DNA from: Thalassobellus citreus
Lineage (GTDB): Bacteria; Bacteroidota; Bacteroidia; Flavobacteriales; Flavobacteriaceae
NCBI RefSeq assembly: GCF_044385915.1
Contig: NZ_JBISCC010000127.1
Span: 124,001-188,000, forward strand
Length of the DNA stretch: 64,000 nt
Direction: 5' to 3'
The stretch's first letter is position 1. Each line of letters opens with the position of its first letter. Below are positions 51,596-60,550 of the stretch, in pieces. The translations under genes were made by a program, and so were the position numbers. The notes beneath the pieces were generated by a model. That model was not told the origin of the DNA. It ran no database searches and saw only the letters and a program-made list of their open reading frames with translations.

Positions 51596-52393
51596 TCAAA
51601 TTGTTGATAAAATACTTATTTTTTCGATGAAATGCATTATTTTTTGTAGGAAATGATATTTATTTTCAATATGGCTCATGTGTCCGTCAGGAAATTCAAT
51701 AATTCTAACTTGGGTGTCTTTTGTTTGATGTATTAAGTTGTTATAATTTAAAGCAGGGTCTTTTTTGCTAATAATCATCATTTGCTTATAATCATTATTC
51801 GATAATAAAGAGGTTCTGTTTTTTCTGATTTTCATGCCTTCTAAGGCTGCAACAATACCTTGTAAAGGTGTTTCTAAGGCTTCTTTTTTTATTTGTTTTA
51901 TTTCTTCAGAAAAAATGGTTCTGTTTTTTGGTCTAAATAAATTAGATATGGCAAGTTGTATAAATGTTTTGTGATTTTGTTTAACGGCAACAATGGCTCT
52001 GTTTCTATTAATTTGTTTTTCTTTAGAGTCTGCTTCTGCTGTAGAATTCATAAGGCATAAGCCTTCTATTTTGTTTGGGTGTTTTTCTGCGAAAGCGAGC
52101 GCAACATATCCGCCCATAGAGTGTCCAATAAGAGTTGCTTTATTTATTTTTAAATGAGAAAGAATAGCCTCTACAGCTTCTGCCATAAGTTCCATACTAT
52201 GAATATAGCCAAGACATCCTGTTTTTCCATGTCCTAATAAATCAATACAAATAATTCTATTCTTTTTTGATAATGCGGGAATAAAAGGAAGCCACATATT
52301 ACTGTTCTCTAAAAATCCATGAAGTAAAATAACAGGAGAACCTTTGCCTTCATCAGTATAGAATAACTTAATGCCTTTGTATGTTAAAACCAT
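51596..52393 (-). CDS. Alpha/beta-fold hydrolase
   Basis: 265-residue cytoplasmic hydrolase. The oxyanion region is LLHGFLENSNMW, the nucleophile elbow GHSMGG puts Ser at position 92, and the catalytic His is probably in PDGHMSHIE near the C-terminus. The cap region (about 125-190) is helical and basic. The fold class covers esterases, C-C hydrolases and haloperoxidase-like enzymes; the substrate cannot be predicted. It is divergent from the CoA-disulfide reductase gene. Confidence 0.88.
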   Translation of the reverse strand: MVLTYKGIKLFYTDEGKGSPVILLHGFLENSNMWLPFIPALSKKNRIICIDLLGHGKTGCLGYIHSMELMAEAVEAILSHLKINKATLIGHSMGGYVALAFAEKHPNKIEGLCLMNSTAEADSKEKQINRNRAIVAVKQNHKTFIQLAISNLFRPKNRTIFSEEIKQIKKEALETPLQGIVAALEGMKIRKNRTSLLSNNDYKQMMIISKKDPALNYNNLIHQTKDTQVRIIEFPDGHMSHIENKYHFLQKIMHFIEKISILSTI

Positions 52394-52557
52394 GTTTGTA
52401 TTATTTTAAGCAAAGATATAATTGTTGCAGTTTCATATTGAGTGTTTATCCTGAAAAATAAATTTATAAACACCCAATTAACGCAAACGTTAGAGTAACA
52501 AATATTACATTCTTATTGAAATTTTTGATTCAAATTTGTTTAGAAATTTTAAGCAAA

Positions 52558-54246
52558 ATGAAAAAAATCATAGTTATAGGAGGTTTGTCTGCAGGCCCTT
52601 CTGCAGCCGCAAAAGCTAGACGAGAAAATGAGCAGGCTGAAATTGTTTTATTTGAAAAAGGAGCAAATATTAGTTATGCAACTTGTGGCATGCCTTATGC
52701 TTTTTCTGGTGTTATTGAAAGTAGAGATAAGTTAATGGTTGTGAAACCAGAATTACTTCAAAACAGATTTAATATAGATGTTCGTTTAAATGAGGAAATT
52801 ATAAAAATAGACACTAAAAAGAAGTTGGTATTTTCTAGTGTTAATGAGTATGCATATGATACACTAATTTTTGCGACAGGAGCAAGTTCTGTAGTGCCAC
52901 CAATTGGAAATATAAAATTGGCTAGTAATTGGTCTACCTGTCGTTCTATGATTGATTTTGATAAAATTACTAAGGAAGGATTAACAGAAGAGTCAAAGCA
53001 TATAACAGTTGTTGGGGCTGGTTTAATTGGAGTTGAAGTAGCTGAAAATTTAAAAGCCGCAGGTAAGAAAGTAACGTTAATTGAAGGTTCTACGCACGTA
53101 CTAAATATGTGGCAACAAAAATTTGGAAACTTTGCAGCTAACGTTTTAACTTCTGAAGGTATAGAGGTTTTAACTGAAAGTTTGGTTTCTAAATTTGATA
53201 TTGATAAAGATGGGAGTATTCAATCTGTTATAACTAATGATGGAAAACAAATTTCAACCGATTTTGTGATTTTAAGTGTTGGAATAAAGCCTAATACAGA
53301 TTTGTTGGTTCAAGAAGGAGCTGAAGTTATTGGCAATGGTGCCTTAAAAGTTAATGAGTTTATGGAGACATCTATTAAAGATGTGTATGCGGCAGGTGAT
53401 AATGTGTCTATTAAAAATTTACAAACCAATGAGTTTGATTATTTTCCTTTAGGAACACATTCTAATAAAGCAGGTAGAGCAGCAGGAGCAAATGTAGTTG
53501 GAAGAACTATTGAATTTAAAGGTGCTTACAAAACTGCCATTATAAAAGTTTTTGATTATACATTGGCAAGAACTGGGATGAATGCAGCAACTTTGACTAA
53601 AAAAGGTATACCTTTTAAAACCGTTTTAACGGTGGCAGGATCTACTCCAGGTTATTATCCAGGACAAAAAGATTTAATTACTGAGATATATTATAACCCA
53701 GAAACTGAAGCCATTTTAGGAGCGGAATTATTTGGTGAAGTTGGTGTAGATAAACGTGTAGATGTGTTAAGTACTGCCATTTATGCTAAATTAAAAATAA
53801 CAGATTTATCTCAACTAGATTTGGCTTATGCGCCTCCATTTTCACCTGCAAAAGATCCTATTGTTGTCTCTAGTTTCGTAACTGAGAATATTTTAAATGA
53901 AAGAAGTGAGCAAATTTCAGTTGAAGAATTAGAGTCTTTTATGCAAAATAATTCAGAGGAAGATTATTTGTTAATAGACACAAGAACAGTTAAAGAGTAT
54001 GAAAAAGGAACCATTCCTGACGCAGTTAATTATCCATTAGATCAATTAAGAAAACAGGTTGGTTTTATTAAATCTCAAGATAAAAAAATCATTATTTTTT
54101 GTCAAAAAGGTTTAAGAGGGTATTTAGCCGAATTAATTTTAAGAAATAATGGAATAACTAATGTGATGAATGTTGCTGGAGGTTTTAAGATTTGGCAAAT
54201 GTATAGTGATTATATCGAGATACCAGAATCTAGATTGGTTGAATAA
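52558..54246 (+). CDS. CoA-disulfide reductase-like FAD/NAD(P) oxidoreductase with rhodanese domain
   Basis: 562 residues. The N-terminal FAD-dependent pyridine nucleotide-disulfide oxidoreductase domain has the GGLSAGPSAA FAD loop, the single redox Cys43 in ATCGMPYAFSG (same position as staphylococcal CoA-disulfide reductase) and the NAD(P)H loop VVGAGLIGVEVAENL. Residues about 465-560 are a rhodanese domain with the active Cys515 in FCQKGLRG. Such fusions reduce CoA or protein persulfides and disulfides. The ATG at 52558 is preferred to an upstream TTG (52516), which adds 14 unlikely residues. Confidence 0.9.
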   Translation: MKKIIVIGGLSAGPSAAAKARRENEQAEIVLFEKGANISYATCGMPYAFSGVIESRDKLMVVKPELLQNRFNIDVRLNEEIIKIDTKKKLVFSSVNEYAYDTLIFATGASSVVPPIGNIKLASNWSTCRSMIDFDKITKEGLTEESKHITVVGAGLIGVEVAENLKAAGKKVTLIEGSTHVLNMWQQKFGNFAANVLTSEGIEVLTESLVSKFDIDKDGSIQSVITNDGKQISTDFVILSVGIKPNTDLLVQEGAEVIGNGALKVNEFMETSIKDVYAAGDNVSIKNLQTNEFDYFPLGTHSNKAGRAAGANVVGRTIEFKGAYKTAIIKVFDYTLARTGMNAATLTKKGIPFKTVLTVAGSTPGYYPGQKDLITEIYYNPETEAILGAELFGEVGVDKRVDVLSTAIYAKLKITDLSQLDLAYAPPFSPAKDPIVVSSFVTENILNERSEQISVEELESFMQNNSEEDYLLIDTRTVKEYEKGTIPDAVNYPLDQLRKQVGFIKSQDKKIIIFCQKGLRGYLAELILRNNGITNVMNVAGGFKIWQMYSDYIEIPESRLVE

Positions 54247-54305
54247 TAATTAGGTGTTTTTAATCAATAAAAAGAATAAAATTAGTTGTTGTGAATGTGT
54301 GAAAA

Positions 54306-54962
54306 TTAAGCTTTCACCTTTTTAATAGCAGAAAAAGCTTTATCTACAAATTCTTCTTCAACTAAGATTGTGAATTCGTTTGTTGTTGAAATAACCTCGT
54401 AAAGTACGATGCCTTCCCAAGCCAATCGTTTAAAAAACTGATAGTATAAACCTGCTATTTTTGAGTTGTCTTGTGGTAAATTGACACTGATTGCCGATAG
54501 TCCGTCTTGAGTAGCTAGAAACGTCTCGTTTTTGAGGCATTCACGAGTAAAATCGTCTAAAACACTAGAAATAATAATGTTACTTTCGTGAATACCTCTT
54601 GTAAATGTGTAAAATAGTTTTGTTTCTTGATTTATTCTTTCTAAAATCTTAGCATGATTATCAATGATGGTGTCTGAATTTTTTATGGTAAAATCACTTA
54701 AATTAGAACGAACCGTTATGTCTCCTAAATTCTGAATAACTTTTTTCATTTTTATAGAATTCCCTAAAGTCACTGGGGGATTATAGCGTCTTAAAGCCAT
54801 CATAATAGCTCCGGGTTTCACCTCTTTTTTTAGCATTTTACTAATAGGTTCTGTCAATTCTATAGCTAGAGCACTAAAGTTTATTATGTTTCTAGATAGC
54901 GCTTCTTCTAAATAAGGTTGTGTTATTAAAATGTCTTCAACACAATTCGATACCGTTTTCAT
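54306..54962 (-). CDS. ACT-like domain protein divergent from the aspartate kinase gene
   Basis: 218 residues with no signal peptide. The N-terminal 65 residues look like a small helical, winged-helix-type unit (EEALSRNIINFSALAIEL, KPGAIMMALRRY). Residues about 150-218 resemble an ACT domain: LSAISVNLPQDNSKIAGLYYQFF (in parts) and GIVLYEVISTTNEFTILVEEEFVDKA, the beta-alpha-beta-beta-alpha pattern. It lies 169 bases from the divergent aspartate kinase gene, a pairing that recurs in Bacteroidetes to my knowledge. A role in sensing an amino acid of the aspartate family is likely but inferred. Confidence 0.75.
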   Translation of the reverse strand: MKTVSNCVEDILITQPYLEEALSRNIINFSALAIELTEPISKMLKKEVKPGAIMMALRRYNPPVTLGNSIKMKKVIQNLGDITVRSNLSDFTIKNSDTIIDNHAKILERINQETKLFYTFTRGIHESNIIISSVLDDFTRECLKNETFLATQDGLSAISVNLPQDNSKIAGLYYQFFKRLAWEGIVLYEVISTTNEFTILVEEEFVDKAFSAIKKVKA

Positions 54963-55131
54963 TTAGTAAATATTTATTGTTATGTAATAATTATACGTGT
55001 CAATTAATTTATGGTTTAAACATAAAAAAAGAAACTTAATGTTAATTATTTAACAGTTTGTGCAAAAATATACTTTTTTTTTAATAAATATCTTTATTGC
55101 TTAAAGTAGTTATAGTTTAGCGCTCAAATTA

Positions 55132-56460
55132 ATGAAAATGAAGGTATTGAAATTTGGGGGCACATCAGTTGGTTCCATTGAAAATATATGTAACGTTAAA
55201 AATATTATTAACGACGGTAAGAAAAAGGTAGTTGTACTATCGGCTATGTCTGGTACAACAAATCATTTAGTAGCTATTTCAAAAAATATTGAAGATAAGC
55301 TCCCTAATGAAGCTATAGACAAGATTAAAGGTTTGCATGAAACTTATTTTAAGACAATTGATGGTCTTATAATAAATGATGATTTAAATAAAAATGTAAA
55401 AGAATATGTTTCTAGTGTTTTCAATTTTTTAGTTGAATGTACTTATAAATCTTTTTCAACAGTTTTAGAAAACAATATTCTTGCACAAGGAGAGTTGCTT
55501 TCTACTTATATGTTTAATGCGTATTTAAAGCAGGAAGGTATTCGTTCGGCATTATTACCAGCTTTAAGTTTTATGCGTATTGATGAAGCAAATGAGCCAA
55601 ACATTGAGTATATAAAACAACATTTTGCAACAGTTTTAAATGATGCAGAAGATTCTGAAATATATATTACACAAGGATTTATTTGTTTAGATGCTAATGA
55701 TGAAGTTTCGAATTTGCAACGCGGTGGAAGTGATTATACAGCAACAATTATAGGTGCTGTTATTAAGGCTGAAGAAGTGCAAATTTGGACAGATATTGAT
55801 GGGATGCATAATAATGATCCTAGATATGTTGAAAATACAAAGCCAATTTCTAACCTATCATTTGATGAGGCTGCCGAATTAGCCTATTTTGGTGCTAAAA
55901 TATTGCACCCACAAACAGTGACGCCAGTTAGAAAAGATTGTATACCAGTGCGTTTAAAGAATACTATGGATCCTGAAGCTTATGGGACTTTAATTTCAAG
56001 TAAAACTTCTGAAAACGGTATTAAAGCCATCGCTGCAAAAGATAATATTACTGCCATAAAAATTAAGTCTGGTAGAATGTTACAGGCTCATGGTTTTTTA
56101 AGAAAAGTATTTGAAATTTTTGAAGTTTATGAAACGTCTATTGATATGATTACGACATCGGAAGTTGCTGTGTCGTTAACTATTGATGATGACAAAAACT
56201 TAGATAAAATAGTAGCTGAGTTAGAAACGTTTTCGTCAGTAGAAGTAGATAAAAACCAAAGTATTGTTTGTCTTGTAGGGCATTCAGTGGTTATTCATGA
56301 AAACACCTATAAGTTATTTCAAATATTACAGGATATTAAAATTAGAATGATATCTTATGGAGGAAGTAACAATAATATTTCCTTATTAATAAACTCAAAA
56401 GATAAAATTAATACGCTGCAAAAACTAAACGATTATTTATTTGAATTAGTCACTCTATAA
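55132..56460 (+). CDS. lysC: Aspartate kinase (monofunctional)
   Basis: Phosphorylates aspartate, the first step to lysine, threonine, methionine and diaminopimelate. 442 residues. Catalytic domain: LKFGGTSVGSIENI (substrate/ATP loop), NLQRGGSDYTATIIGAVI (in parts) and WTDIDGMHNNDPR; then tandem ACT regulatory domains (GFLRKVFEIFEVYETSIDM in part, and the C-terminal MISYGGSNNNISLLI). The ATG at 55132 gives MKMKVLKF; a second ATG at 55138 is equally good. No homoserine dehydrogenase is fused. Followed by a terminator. Confidence 0.94.
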   Translation: MKMKVLKFGGTSVGSIENICNVKNIINDGKKKVVVLSAMSGTTNHLVAISKNIEDKLPNEAIDKIKGLHETYFKTIDGLIINDDLNKNVKEYVSSVFNFLVECTYKSFSTVLENNILAQGELLSTYMFNAYLKQEGIRSALLPALSFMRIDEANEPNIEYIKQHFATVLNDAEDSEIYITQGFICLDANDEVSNLQRGGSDYTATIIGAVIKAEEVQIWTDIDGMHNNDPRYVENTKPISNLSFDEAAELAYFGAKILHPQTVTPVRKDCIPVRLKNTMDPEAYGTLISSKTSENGIKAIAAKDNITAIKIKSGRMLQAHGFLRKVFEIFEVYETSIDMITTSEVAVSLTIDDDKNLDKIVAELETFSSVEVDKNQSIVCLVGHSVVIHENTYKLFQILQDIKIRMISYGGSNNNISLLINSKDKINTLQKLNDYLFELVTL

Positions 56461-56484
56461 AATACATTTTTAGTATTGCTAGCG

Positions 56485-56518
56485 AGAGGGTTGTATTTTA
56501 AATACAACCCTCTTTTCT
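56485..56518 (+). terminator. Terminator between lysC and the aminopeptidase gene (bidirectional)
   Basis: AGAGGGTTGTATTT (56485-56498) and its exact complement (56500-56513) form a long hairpin, followed by a T-rich tract. It serves the two convergent genes. Confidence 0.9.
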
Positions 56519-56521
56519 TTT

Positions 56522-57814
56522 TTAAGAATTCATTAAATCTTCAATTTCTTCAATTTCAATAGGTATGTTTTTCATAAGGTTTAATGGTTCTCCAGAATTT
56601 TGAATAACAACATCGTCTTCTAAGCGAATACCAAAACCTTCTTCTGGAATATAAATACCAGGTTCAACAGTAAATACCATATTGGCTTGCATAGGTTCAG
56701 TTAAAATACCGTAATCATGCGTGTCTAATCCCATGTGGTGGGATGTTCCATGCATAAAATATTTTTTGTAAGCAGGCCAATCAGGGTTTTCATTTTGAAC
56801 ATCTGCTTTGTCAAGTAGTCTTAAGCCTAAAAGTTCAGAAGTCATTAGTTTTCCAACTTCAGTATGATATTTTGCCCAATCAGTTCCTGGAATAAGCATT
56901 TTTGTTGCTTCAATTTTAACACGGTTTACAGCGTTGTAAACATTTTTTTGCCTTTCGTTATAACGACCAGAAACAGGAATTGTTCTCGTCATGTCACTAG
57001 AATAGTTGGCGTATTCAGCAGCAACATCTAAAAGTAATAAGTCGCCAGATTTACATTGTTTATTGTTTTCTAAGTAATGTAATACGTTGGCATTATTTCC
57101 AGATGCAATAATAGGGCTGTAAGCAAACCCTTTTGAGCGATTTCTTAAAAACTCATGCATAAACTCTGCTTCAATTTCATATTCCCAAACGTCAGGCTTT
57201 AAAAAATTTAGTACACGACGAAATCCTTTTTCAGTAATATTACAGGCGTGTTGTATTAAGTCTATTTCAATTTGATTTTTAACAGAGCGTAGTCTTTGTA
57301 AAATTGGAGCGCTTTTAGCAACGGCGTGTGCAGGATATTTTTCTTTTAACCATTTAGTGTAACGGTCTTCTCTAGTTTCTGTTTCAACTGAAGCTCTATA
57401 ATGCTCATTGGTATTTAAGTAAACGGTATCGCATTGTGTCATTAATTCAAACATGACTTTTTCCATGTCTTGTAGCCAATAAACAGTTTTAATGCCACTG
57501 GTAGAAAAAGCAGCTTCTTTAGTTAATTTTTCACCTTCCCAAATGGCGATGTGTTCGTTAGTTTCTTTTAAGAATAAGATTTCACGATGTTTTTCGTTAG
57601 GGCAGTCTGGAAATAAAACTAAAATACTCTCTTCTTGATCTACACCACTTAGATAAAAAATATCTCTGTGTTGCTGAAAAGGCAATGTGCTATCTGCACT
57701 TATGGGGTATATATCATTAGAATTAAAAACAGCCAAACTATTTGGTTGCATTTTAGAGATAAAGTTTTTTCTGTTTTGTATAAAAAGGGAGTTGTTTATC
57801 TGTAAGTATTTCAT
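56522..57814 (-). CDS. pepP: Xaa-Pro aminopeptidase (M24B)
   Basis: Cytoplasmic dinuclear-metal peptidase that removes an N-terminal residue before proline. 430 residues: N-terminal AMP_N domain (FYLSGVDQEESILVLFPD) and pita-bread domain. Metal ligands appear in LLLDVAAEYANYSSDMTRT (in parts LLLDVAAEY and SSDMTRT, two Asp), HGTSHHMGLDTHD (His), VEPGIYIP (Glu) and IRLEDDV (Glu). Converges with lysC and diverges from the T9SS metalloprotease gene. Confidence 0.94.
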   Translation of the reverse strand: MKYLQINNSLFIQNRKNFISKMQPNSLAVFNSNDIYPISADSTLPFQQHRDIFYLSGVDQEESILVLFPDCPNEKHREILFLKETNEHIAIWEGEKLTKEAAFSTSGIKTVYWLQDMEKVMFELMTQCDTVYLNTNEHYRASVETETREDRYTKWLKEKYPAHAVAKSAPILQRLRSVKNQIEIDLIQHACNITEKGFRRVLNFLKPDVWEYEIEAEFMHEFLRNRSKGFAYSPIIASGNNANVLHYLENNKQCKSGDLLLLDVAAEYANYSSDMTRTIPVSGRYNERQKNVYNAVNRVKIEATKMLIPGTDWAKYHTEVGKLMTSELLGLRLLDKADVQNENPDWPAYKKYFMHGTSHHMGLDTHDYGILTEPMQANMVFTVEPGIYIPEEGFGIRLEDDVVIQNSGEPLNLMKNIPIEIEEIEDLMNS

Positions 57815-57852
57815 AATTGCTTGTAAATATTAAATATGCATTAACTAAAAAA

Positions 57853-57860
57853 CAAAGCTA
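57853..57860 (-). promoter_or_regulatory. Candidate -7 element of pepP
   Basis: On the minus strand TAGCTTTG matches TAnnTTTG, about 38 bases upstream of the ATG at 57814. No TTG at normal spacing. Confidence 0.35.
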
Positions 57861-57884
57861 AATAAATATTATATTAATAATTGT

Positions 57885-57892
57885 TATATTTG
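57885..57892 (+). promoter_or_regulatory. Candidate -7 element of the T9SS metalloprotease gene
   Basis: TATATTTG matches TAnnTTTG, about 41 bases before the ATG at 57934. No clear -33 box. Together with the element at 57853-57860 it defines a divergent promoter region. Confidence 0.35.
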
Positions 57893-57933
57893 GTAATATT
57901 ACAATTAAATAAAATGATTGTTTTTTAATTATT

Positions 57934-59760
57934 ATGAAAAGAAATATTACGCAAATTTTAATAATTGCTTTATGTTTTATCTTTCTAGCTAGTTCTAATC
58001 TAAATGCTCAAAAGTTATTAAGAAAAGTATCTTTAAAGCAACAGATTGAGAATTCTAGCTTAGTAGTAGAAGGAGAGGTTATATCTAAAAATTCATTTTG
58101 GGACAAAACTAAAGAAAAGATATTTACATCTAATATTGTTAAAGTATATAAAGTTTTTAAAGGACAACCAGAGGAAACAATAGAAATAATTACTCGAGGA
58201 GGTACTATTGGAATGCAAAATCAATTAATTGTGCCTAGCTTAAAGTTAAATAAAGGAGATTTAGGTGTTTTTACATTAAATGATAATAATACTATATATA
58301 GTGATAAAGTTTCAAATAAAAAGAATTTTACAGTATATAGTTCTTTGCAAGGATTTTATAAATATAGACTGCATGATAATAAAATAATACATCCTTTTAA
58401 GTCGGGAAAAGGCACTTCAAGTTCTTTATATAATGATATTATACTGCTAACAAAAAAAGAATACATAGAGTATGTTGAATTGCCAAAAATTACGAGTCTT
58501 AAAACAACTTCAAAAACAAGTAAAACATTAGTCCCTAATGCTATTAGTTTTTCTCCAACAACTATAACTGCTGGAACAAAATCAATAATAACAATTTCTA
58601 TACCTCCTGGTTCAACAGGAGATTTTGGTGTAAATAAAGGGAAGGTAAGTTTTAGTAGTGGAGATGATGGAGGTGATACTTTTATAGACGCCTTAGATAC
58701 ACAAGTAACTTGGTCTTCCACATCTATTACTGTTCAAGTGCCATCTGGAGCTGGTACTGGAAAAATTATAGTAACTGATGATTCTTTAAATAGTATAACA
58801 TCTATTGAAGATTTAACGATTCCTTATTCAGAAATTAATGGAGAATTTGAATTACCTGCTGATTCTGGAATTATTTATGCTTACCAAACAAGGCATGTTA
58901 ATAATGATGGAAGTGGAGGTTATATTTTTAATATGCAAACAAGTTTTAATGCAAATACATCTGCAAAATCAGCTTTTTTAAGTGCATTGGATACTTGGCG
59001 ATGTGAAACTGGTATAAATTTTACAATTGGCAATACTGTTTCTAGTGATTCAAATGGTGTAAATATTATAAGGTTTGATGTTGGATCGGAGTTACCTGTT
59101 GGAACTTTAGGTCAAACAAGCTATTCTTTTTCTGGTTGCGGGAGTAGTCTTGAAGATTTTGAGGCATATACAACTGAAATAGATATTGCTTTTGATGATG
59201 GAGAAGATTGGTACTATGGTATAGGAACACAGGGATTTAAAATTGATTTTGAGAGTGTAGCTCTTCATGAATTAGGACATGCGCATCAGTTAGCTCATGT
59301 AATAGATAATTCCCCTTTTAGTAATAATGGAAATGATGTTATGCATTATGCTATTGGTTTAAATGAGCAACAAAGAGTATTGTCGTTAAATAATATTGCT
59401 GCAGCAAATGATGTTCAAAGTAGAAGTGAGTCAAACCTTCCTTCTTTTTCATGCTTCTCATCAAAATCTCCAATGGTAGAATATTCATGTAACTTAAGTG
59501 TTGAAGATCAAGAATTAATTAATTCAATTGGTGTATATCCAAATCCAAGTTTTGGGCGTTTTTATATTAAAAATGAATCTTTTATTAACTTACAAAAAGT
59601 AGTTATTTATGACGTAAGTGGACGATTAATATCTAATATTAATATTTCCGATACATCTAGAATAAAAGAAATTAATTTAACAGGTATTACGAAAGGAATG
59701 TATTTTGTAAACATACATTCAGAGAACGCTATGATTACTAAAAAAATTATTTTTGAATAA
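57934..59760 (+). CDS. T9SS-exported metzincin metalloprotease with IPT/TIG-like domain
   Basis: 608 residues: signal peptide 1-26 (SNLNAQ); an N-terminal unknown beta-rich domain (about 30-180); an IPT/TIG-like domain (about 200-285, ISFSPTTITAGTKSIITISI in parts); the protease domain (about 300-500) with zinc motif HELGHAHQLAH (His445, Glu446, His449, His455) and a Met-turn at Met470 (NDVMHYAI); then a T9SS type A sorting domain (about 533-608, GVYPNPSFGRFYI, GMYFVNI). It should be secreted to or through the outer membrane. Substrate unknown. It precedes sdhCAB by 118 bases but that operon has its own promoter. Confidence 0.88.
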   Translation: MKRNITQILIIALCFIFLASSNLNAQKLLRKVSLKQQIENSSLVVEGEVISKNSFWDKTKEKIFTSNIVKVYKVFKGQPEETIEIITRGGTIGMQNQLIVPSLKLNKGDLGVFTLNDNNTIYSDKVSNKKNFTVYSSLQGFYKYRLHDNKIIHPFKSGKGTSSSLYNDIILLTKKEYIEYVELPKITSLKTTSKTSKTLVPNAISFSPTTITAGTKSIITISIPPGSTGDFGVNKGKVSFSSGDDGGDTFIDALDTQVTWSSTSITVQVPSGAGTGKIIVTDDSLNSITSIEDLTIPYSEINGEFELPADSGIIYAYQTRHVNNDGSGGYIFNMQTSFNANTSAKSAFLSALDTWRCETGINFTIGNTVSSDSNGVNIIRFDVGSELPVGTLGQTSYSFSGCGSSLEDFEAYTTEIDIAFDDGEDWYYGIGTQGFKIDFESVALHELGHAHQLAHVIDNSPFSNNGNDVMHYAIGLNEQQRVLSLNNIAAANDVQSRSESNLPSFSCFSSKSPMVEYSCNLSVEDQELINSIGVYPNPSFGRFYIKNESFINLQKVVIYDVSGRLISNINISDTSRIKEINLTGITKGMYFVNIHSENAMITKKIIFE

Positions 59761-59822
59761 TAAGAGTTAACAAAACACTTAGTTAAAACCATTCTAAATA
59801 ACAAAAACATGACAATTGTTTG

Positions 59823-59853
59823 TTGTCTATAAAAGCTCCCTGACCTACATTTG
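59823..59853 (+). promoter_or_regulatory. Promoter of sdhCAB
   Basis: TTG (59823-59825), a 20-base spacer and TACATTTG (59846-59853) match the Bacteroidetes promoter well. The leader to the sdhC ATG at 59879 would be about 20 bases. Confidence 0.65.
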
Positions 59854-59878
59854 CATAACATAAAATAACTAATAAAAT

Positions 59879-60538
59879 ATGAGCGGATTTATTAAATCTT
59901 CAATTGGAAGAAAGATAGCCATGGCACTTTCGGCTCTCTTCCTTATTTTCTTTTTAATTATTCATTTAGCGGTTAATATAACATCGCTTTTTAGTGAAGA
60001 CCTTTTTAATGAGTTATCCCATTTTATGGGAACCAATCCATTAGTGCAATTTGCTTTACAGCCTGTTTTAATTTTTGGTGTTGTATTTCATTTTGTTTTA
60101 GGTTTTGTTTTAGAAATTAAAAACAAAAAAGCGCAAGGAGTTGCTTATGCTAGAAATAATGGTGCAGCAAATTCTACTTGGATGAGTAGAAATATGATTT
60201 ATAGTGGTCTTGCTATTTTGGCATTTATCTTATTACACTTTATTGATTTTTGGTTGCCAGAAGTAAATCATAAGTATATAGAGTTTTTACCAGAAGATCC
60301 AACAAGATATTTTGGCGAGTTACAACACAAGTTTGTTCCTATCTGGAGAGTAGCAGCATATGTAGTTGCATTTGTGTTTTTAGGCTTACACTTAGCACAT
60401 GGTTTTACATCGGCATTCCAATCTATGGGAGTTACGGCATCAAGAAAGAAAACATTACAAAATATTGGTAAAATGTATTCAATTATAATTCCTTTAGGAT
60501 TTATAATTATTGCACTTTTTCATCACTTTAACCATTAA
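59879..60538 (+). CDS. sdhC: Succinate dehydrogenase/fumarate reductase cytochrome b subunit
   Basis: 219-residue membrane anchor of complex II. Five hydrophobic helices (about 10-33, 55-78, 105-124, 155-175, 195-215) in the single-subunit B-type arrangement, with haem-ligand histidines in LIIHLAVNI, VFHFVLGF, LLHFIDFW and LHLAHGF. This di-haem, one-anchor form matches the menaquinone-linked enzyme of Bacteroidetes. First gene of the operon. Confidence 0.92.
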   Translation: MSGFIKSSIGRKIAMALSALFLIFFLIIHLAVNITSLFSEDLFNELSHFMGTNPLVQFALQPVLIFGVVFHFVLGFVLEIKNKKAQGVAYARNNGAANSTWMSRNMIYSGLAILAFILLHFIDFWLPEVNHKYIEFLPEDPTRYFGELQHKFVPIWRVAAYVVAFVFLGLHLAHGFTSAFQSMGVTASRKKTLQNIGKMYSIIIPLGFIIIALFHHFNH

Positions 60539-60550
60539 TCTTAGTATAGT

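Noticed and set aside
57853..57892. AT-rich divergent region as a possible replication origin
   Set aside because: No DnaA-box cluster and no dnaA, gyrB or parAB genes nearby; it is adequately explained as a divergent promoter region.
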